Positions 61,224 through 64,000 of a DNA stretch of 64,000 nucleotides are shown here, in pieces. Below the pieces are notes generated by a model. It searched no databases and was not told where the DNA came from. It saw only the letters and a list, made by a program, of their open reading frames with translations. Made by a program: the position numbers and the translations under genes. The stretch comes from an uncultured Bacteroidales bacterium (GTDB lineage Bacteria; Bacteroidota; Bacteroidia; Bacteroidales; UBA932), in contig CALVAC010000018.1 in the NCBI GenBank assembly GCA_944325435.1, positions 1 to 64,000 of the forward strand. Direction: 5' to 3'. Numbering within the stretch: position 1 is the stretch's first letter; each line of letters starts with the position of its first letter.

Positions 61224-62360
61224 ATGGATCTTTTCAAAGTATATAAACTGTGGGACATCGAACCGGTCAGAGGGCTCGACACCACATTGTGGGACAAGGA
61301 CGGGAACGAATATACCGACCTCTACGGAGGACATGCCGTAATCTCGATCGGGCATTCGCATCCGCACTACATCAAGATGCTGTCCGAACAGCTCGCGAAA
61401 CTCGGGTTCTACTCCAACGCCGTGCAGAATTCGCTGCAGAAAGAACTGGCCCGCAGGCTCGGTAAATCTTGCGGATACGAGGACTATTCGCTTTTCCTCT
61501 GCAATTCCGGAGCTGAAGCAAATGAAAATGCCATGAAAGCCGCCTCTTTCCATACCGGAAGGGCAAAGATGCTGGCTTTCTCCAGAGCTTTCCACGGGAG
61601 GACATCCGGGGCCGTCGCAGTGACTGACAATCCGAAGATCCGCTCCCCTTTCAACACTTGCGAAAATGTGACATACATTCCTCTCAACGACATCGAAGCC
61701 GCTGAAAAAGAACTGTCATCAAGACTGTATGCAGGAGTGATCATCGAAGGCATCCAAGGAATCGCAGGAATCTACGAGCCGACAGATGGTTTCCTGCACG
61801 AACTGCGCAGGCTGTGCACAAAATACGGGTCAATTCTGATTCTGGACGAAATCCAGTCAGGCTACGGAAGGACCGGCAAGTTTTTCGCCCACCAGCACTC
61901 GGGCATCAGGGCTGACATCATCACTACAGCCAAGGGGATGGCCAACGGCTTCCCGATCGGAGGAGTCATCATCTCGCCTGAGATACGGCCGGAATACGGA
62001 ATGCTCGGCACAACATTCGGAGGCAACCATCTCGCATGTACAGCCGCTCTCGCCGTACTCGATGTCTTGGAAAACGAGCATCTGATAGAGAATGCGGCAA
62101 AGATGGGAGAATATTTCCGGGCAGCATTCCACCCTGACGGAAAACCGGACCACGCCATCTCCGAATACAGGGGCAAGGGACTTATGATAGGACTGCAGAT
62201 ACGCCAGGAATATGCCGGACTCAGGGACAGGCTGCTTTTCGAAGAACACTTCTTCACCGGCGCGGCCGGGGCCGATGTCATAAGGCTGCTGCCGTCGCTG
62301 ACCATATCCGTTGCGACTGCATCCAGGTTCATGGATAGCTGGCACAGGTTGACCCGATAA
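61224..62360 (+). CDS. argD: N-acylornithine aminotransferase
   Basis: ArgD is a class-III PLP aminotransferase making N-acylornithine from the semialdehyde and glutamate. The 378-residue protein has CNSGAEANENAMKAA, SRAFHGRTSGAVAVTDNPK, LILDEIQSGYGRTGKFFAHQ with the PLP Asp, and the Schiff-base Lys in TAKGMANGFPIGGVI (about 235). The family assignment is clear, and acetyl versus succinyl preference is not readable from it alone. A 98-base gap separates it from argC, and it ends 16 bases before the start of argF'. Confidence 0.94.
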   Translation: MDLFKVYKLWDIEPVRGLDTTLWDKDGNEYTDLYGGHAVISIGHSHPHYIKMLSEQLAKLGFYSNAVQNSLQKELARRLGKSCGYEDYSLFLCNSGAEANENAMKAASFHTGRAKMLAFSRAFHGRTSGAVAVTDNPKIRSPFNTCENVTYIPLNDIEAAEKELSSRLYAGVIIEGIQGIAGIYEPTDGFLHELRRLCTKYGSILILDEIQSGYGRTGKFFAHQHSGIRADIITTAKGMANGFPIGGVIISPEIRPEYGMLGTTFGGNHLACTAALAVLDVLENEHLIENAAKMGEYFRAAFHPDGKPDHAISEYRGKGLMIGLQIRQEYAGLRDRLLFEEHFFTGAAGADVIRLLPSLTISVATASRFMDSWHRLTR

Positions 62361-62376
62361 CAAAAAATTGCAGAAT

Positions 62377-63330
62377 ATGAAGACATTCACCTCCGTAAAA
62401 CAGCTTGGCGACCTCAAAGAAGCCTTTGCCAAAGCAAAATATGTAAAGGAAAACCCTTTCGCAGACCAGGAGCTCGGACGCAACAGGACCCTCCTGATGA
62501 TATTCTTCAACTCCAGTCTCAGGACAAGACTCAGCACACAGAAAGCCGGTCTCAATCTCGGGATGAATGTAATTGTCCTCGATGTGAACCAGGGTGCGTG
62601 GAAACTCGAGACGGAAAGAGGGGTGATAATGGATGGAGACAGGCCGGAACATCTTCTTGAGGCCATCCCTGTGATGGGCTGCTACTGCGACATCATCGGA
62701 GTGAGGTCATTCGCACGGTTCGAAAGCAAGGAAGATGACTACAACGAAGCCATACTCAACCAGTTCATAAAATATTCCGGGAAACCTGTGTTCAGTATGG
62801 AAGCCGCCACAAGGCATCCTCTCCAGACTTTTGCAGATATGATCACGATAGAGGAATACAAGAAAGTCGAGAAGCCGAAAATCGTGATGACCTGGGCTCC
62901 GCATCCAAAGGCGCTTCCCCAGGCTGTCCCGAATTCATTTGCCGAAGGCATCAACCTCACAGGCTATGAGTTCGTGATAACCCATCCTGAAGGATACGAG
63001 CTTGACCCTAAGTTCGTGGGAAACGCAAAGGTGGAATACGACCAGAAGAAGGCATTTGAAGGGGCGGATTTCATCTATGCAAAGAACTGGGCGGCATACA
63101 CAGGTGACAATTACGGCAAAGTGCTGAGTATGGACCGCAGCTGGACGGTGGACAGGGAGAAGATGGCCCTGACGGACAATGCGTATTTCATGCACTGCCT
63201 GCCGGTCAGAAGGAATATGATAGTGACAGACGATGTGATCGAAAGCCCGCAGTCCATTGTGATTCCGGAAGCGGCCAACCGTGTGGTTTCCGCACAGACA
63301 GTACTCAAGGAAATGCTTCTTTCGATATGA
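62377..63330 (+). CDS. argF': N-succinylornithine carbamoyltransferase
   Basis: This enzyme carbamoylates N-succinyl-L-ornithine, replacing ornithine carbamoyltransferase. The 317-residue protein starts at 62377 (MKTFTSVKQLGDL). The carbamoyl-phosphate loop is FFNSSLRTRLSTQKA, and the product-binding motif near the end is MHCLPVRRNMIVTDDVIESP. The start gives Trp75 and Pro90 (NQGAW and GDRPEHLLEAIP). Pro90 is the residue shown in the Bacteroides fragilis enzyme to set succinyl over acetyl specificity. The sequence closely resembles that enzyme from memory. It marks the arginine pathway here as the succinylated variant. Confidence 0.92.
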   Translation: MKTFTSVKQLGDLKEAFAKAKYVKENPFADQELGRNRTLLMIFFNSSLRTRLSTQKAGLNLGMNVIVLDVNQGAWKLETERGVIMDGDRPEHLLEAIPVMGCYCDIIGVRSFARFESKEDDYNEAILNQFIKYSGKPVFSMEAATRHPLQTFADMITIEEYKKVEKPKIVMTWAPHPKALPQAVPNSFAEGINLTGYEFVITHPEGYELDPKFVGNAKVEYDQKKAFEGADFIYAKNWAAYTGDNYGKVLSMDRSWTVDREKMALTDNAYFMHCLPVRRNMIVTDDVIESPQSIVIPEAANRVVSAQTVLKEMLLSI

Positions 63331-63368
63331 TACGGAGCAGCAGTGATATAAATGGCTGAATATCTGAA

Positions 63369-64000
63369 ATGGATGAGATAAAAGTGATAAAGATAGGTGG
63401 GAACGTGGTGGACAATCCCCTGCTTCTCGAGCAGTTCATCCACGATTTCTCCACCATTGACGGGCCCAAGGTGCTGGTCCACGGAGGAGGAGTGATGGCA
63501 AGCCAGATGCAGCGTCAGCTCGGACAGCAGCCGGTAATGATAGATGGGCGCAGGGTGACAGACACGGACACGCTCAAAGTGGTCACGATGGTCTATGCCG
63601 GATGGTGCAGCAAAAGCATTGTCGCCCTGCTGCAGAAGCACGGGTGCAATGCTGTCGGGCTTTGCGGCTCTGATGCAGACCTCATCAGAGCCACAAGAAG
63701 GCCTCCTGTCAGCAAGACAAGTCCGGAAGATGGCAGTGCCGTAACCATAGACTACGGCTATGTGGGAGATGTAGATCCGGGAATGATAAATGCAGGATTC
63801 CTGCACAGCCTTATCAATGCAGGCATAACTCCGGTCATCTGCGCCATCACCCATGATGGGAAAGGGAACCTGCTGAACACCAACGCAGACACGATAGCAT
63901 CAGCCATAGCGGTATCACTGGCGAAGGACCAGCAGCCTGCAGGACAGGACGGCAGCGACGGACCGGGCTGTGAAGTGTCACTGATATACTGCTTCGAGAA
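63369..64000 (+). CDS. argB: N-acylglutamate kinase, partial at window end
   Basis: ArgB phosphorylates N-acylglutamate with ATP. The first 210 codons are in the window. The frame begins MDEIKVIKIGGNVVDNPLLL at 63369, with the family GGN loop, VLVHGGGVMASQMQRQLG, DGRRVTDTDTLKVVTMVYAG and the ATP-site region TNADTIASAIAVSLA. The remainder lies beyond 64000, so the C-terminus cannot be checked. It follows argF' by 38 bases and completes the conversion of glutamate towards N-acylornithine together with argC and argD. Confidence 0.9.
   Translation, partial: MDEIKVIKIGGNVVDNPLLLEQFIHDFSTIDGPKVLVHGGGVMASQMQRQLGQQPVMIDGRRVTDTDTLKVVTMVYAGWCSKSIVALLQKHGCNAVGLCGSDADLIRATRRPPVSKTSPEDGSAVTIDYGYVGDVDPGMINAGFLHSLINAGITPVICAITHDGKGNLLNTNADTIASAIAVSLAKDQQPAGQDGSDGPGCEVSLIYCFE

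Noticed and set aside
63111..63854. A 247-residue minus-strand frame over argF' and argB
   Set aside because: It is opposite to two well-supported arginine genes, which explain the sequence fully.

Overview
The window is chromosomal DNA of a gut-type member of the Bacteroidota, most likely order Bacteroidales. This rests on four starch-utilisation-type SusC or SusD systems or remnants, a FecR/ECF sigma pair, many lipoproteins, promoters with the TAnnTTTG -7 box, and an arginine operon whose carbamoyltransferase matches the N-succinylornithine enzyme of Bacteroides. I cannot name the genus. I saw no rRNA, tRNA, CRISPR array, phage module or origin.

The left 20 kb is accessory and partly decaying. 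After a DUF2795 gene and folE comes a ruined SusC/SusD pair (1.2-5.1 kb), each copy carrying a frameshifting internal deletion and the SusC copy lacking its 5' part. It is followed by a membrane-bound AraC-type regulator interrupted by two in-frame TGA codons (5.1-6.2 kb). A ferritin gene separates this from a polysaccharide-utilisation locus on the minus strand (7.3-18.8 kb): ECF sigma, FecR anti-sigma, STN-containing SusC, SusD, DUF1735/F5-8C lipoprotein, a family-43-like hydrolase, a GH27 alpha-galactosidase, and a short remnant of a GH97 gene. The sigma gene is itself broken in region 4. An IS1595-family element lies just upstream of it.

The middle (20-41 kb) holds a secreted glycerophosphodiester phosphodiesterase, htpG, two tandem lipoprotein/beta-barrel pairs of unknown function, an acyl-CoA synthetase, a HAD phosphatase, purT, the agmatine-to-putrescine genes aguA and aguB, and a locus with two Tat-exported Gfo/Idh/MocA oxidoreductases, an ApbE-type FMN transferase and a double DUF1080 protein. 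An OmpA-family porin and gdhA follow, divergently transcribed. Two copies of a palindrome-rich intergenic repeat flank aguB.

The region 41-54.6 kb is one minus-strand operon joining a secreted endonuclease/exonuclease/phosphatase-fold protein to SusC, SusD and three further lipoproteins, two of them with DUF5689-like parts. It looks like a surface system for nucleic acid or another phosphodiester rather than a glycan. The right end (54.8-64 kb) is housekeeping: a DJ-1 family protein, a low-molecular-weight phosphatase, alanine racemase, a membrane zinc peptidase, a small ribbon-helix-helix-like protein with a probable TTG start, then the arginine operon GNAT-argG-argC-argD-argF'-argB, cut by the window end. 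The best candidates for undescribed biology are the lipoprotein/barrel pairs, the nuclease-linked SusCD operon, the Gfo/ApbE/DUF1080 locus and the structured repeats.
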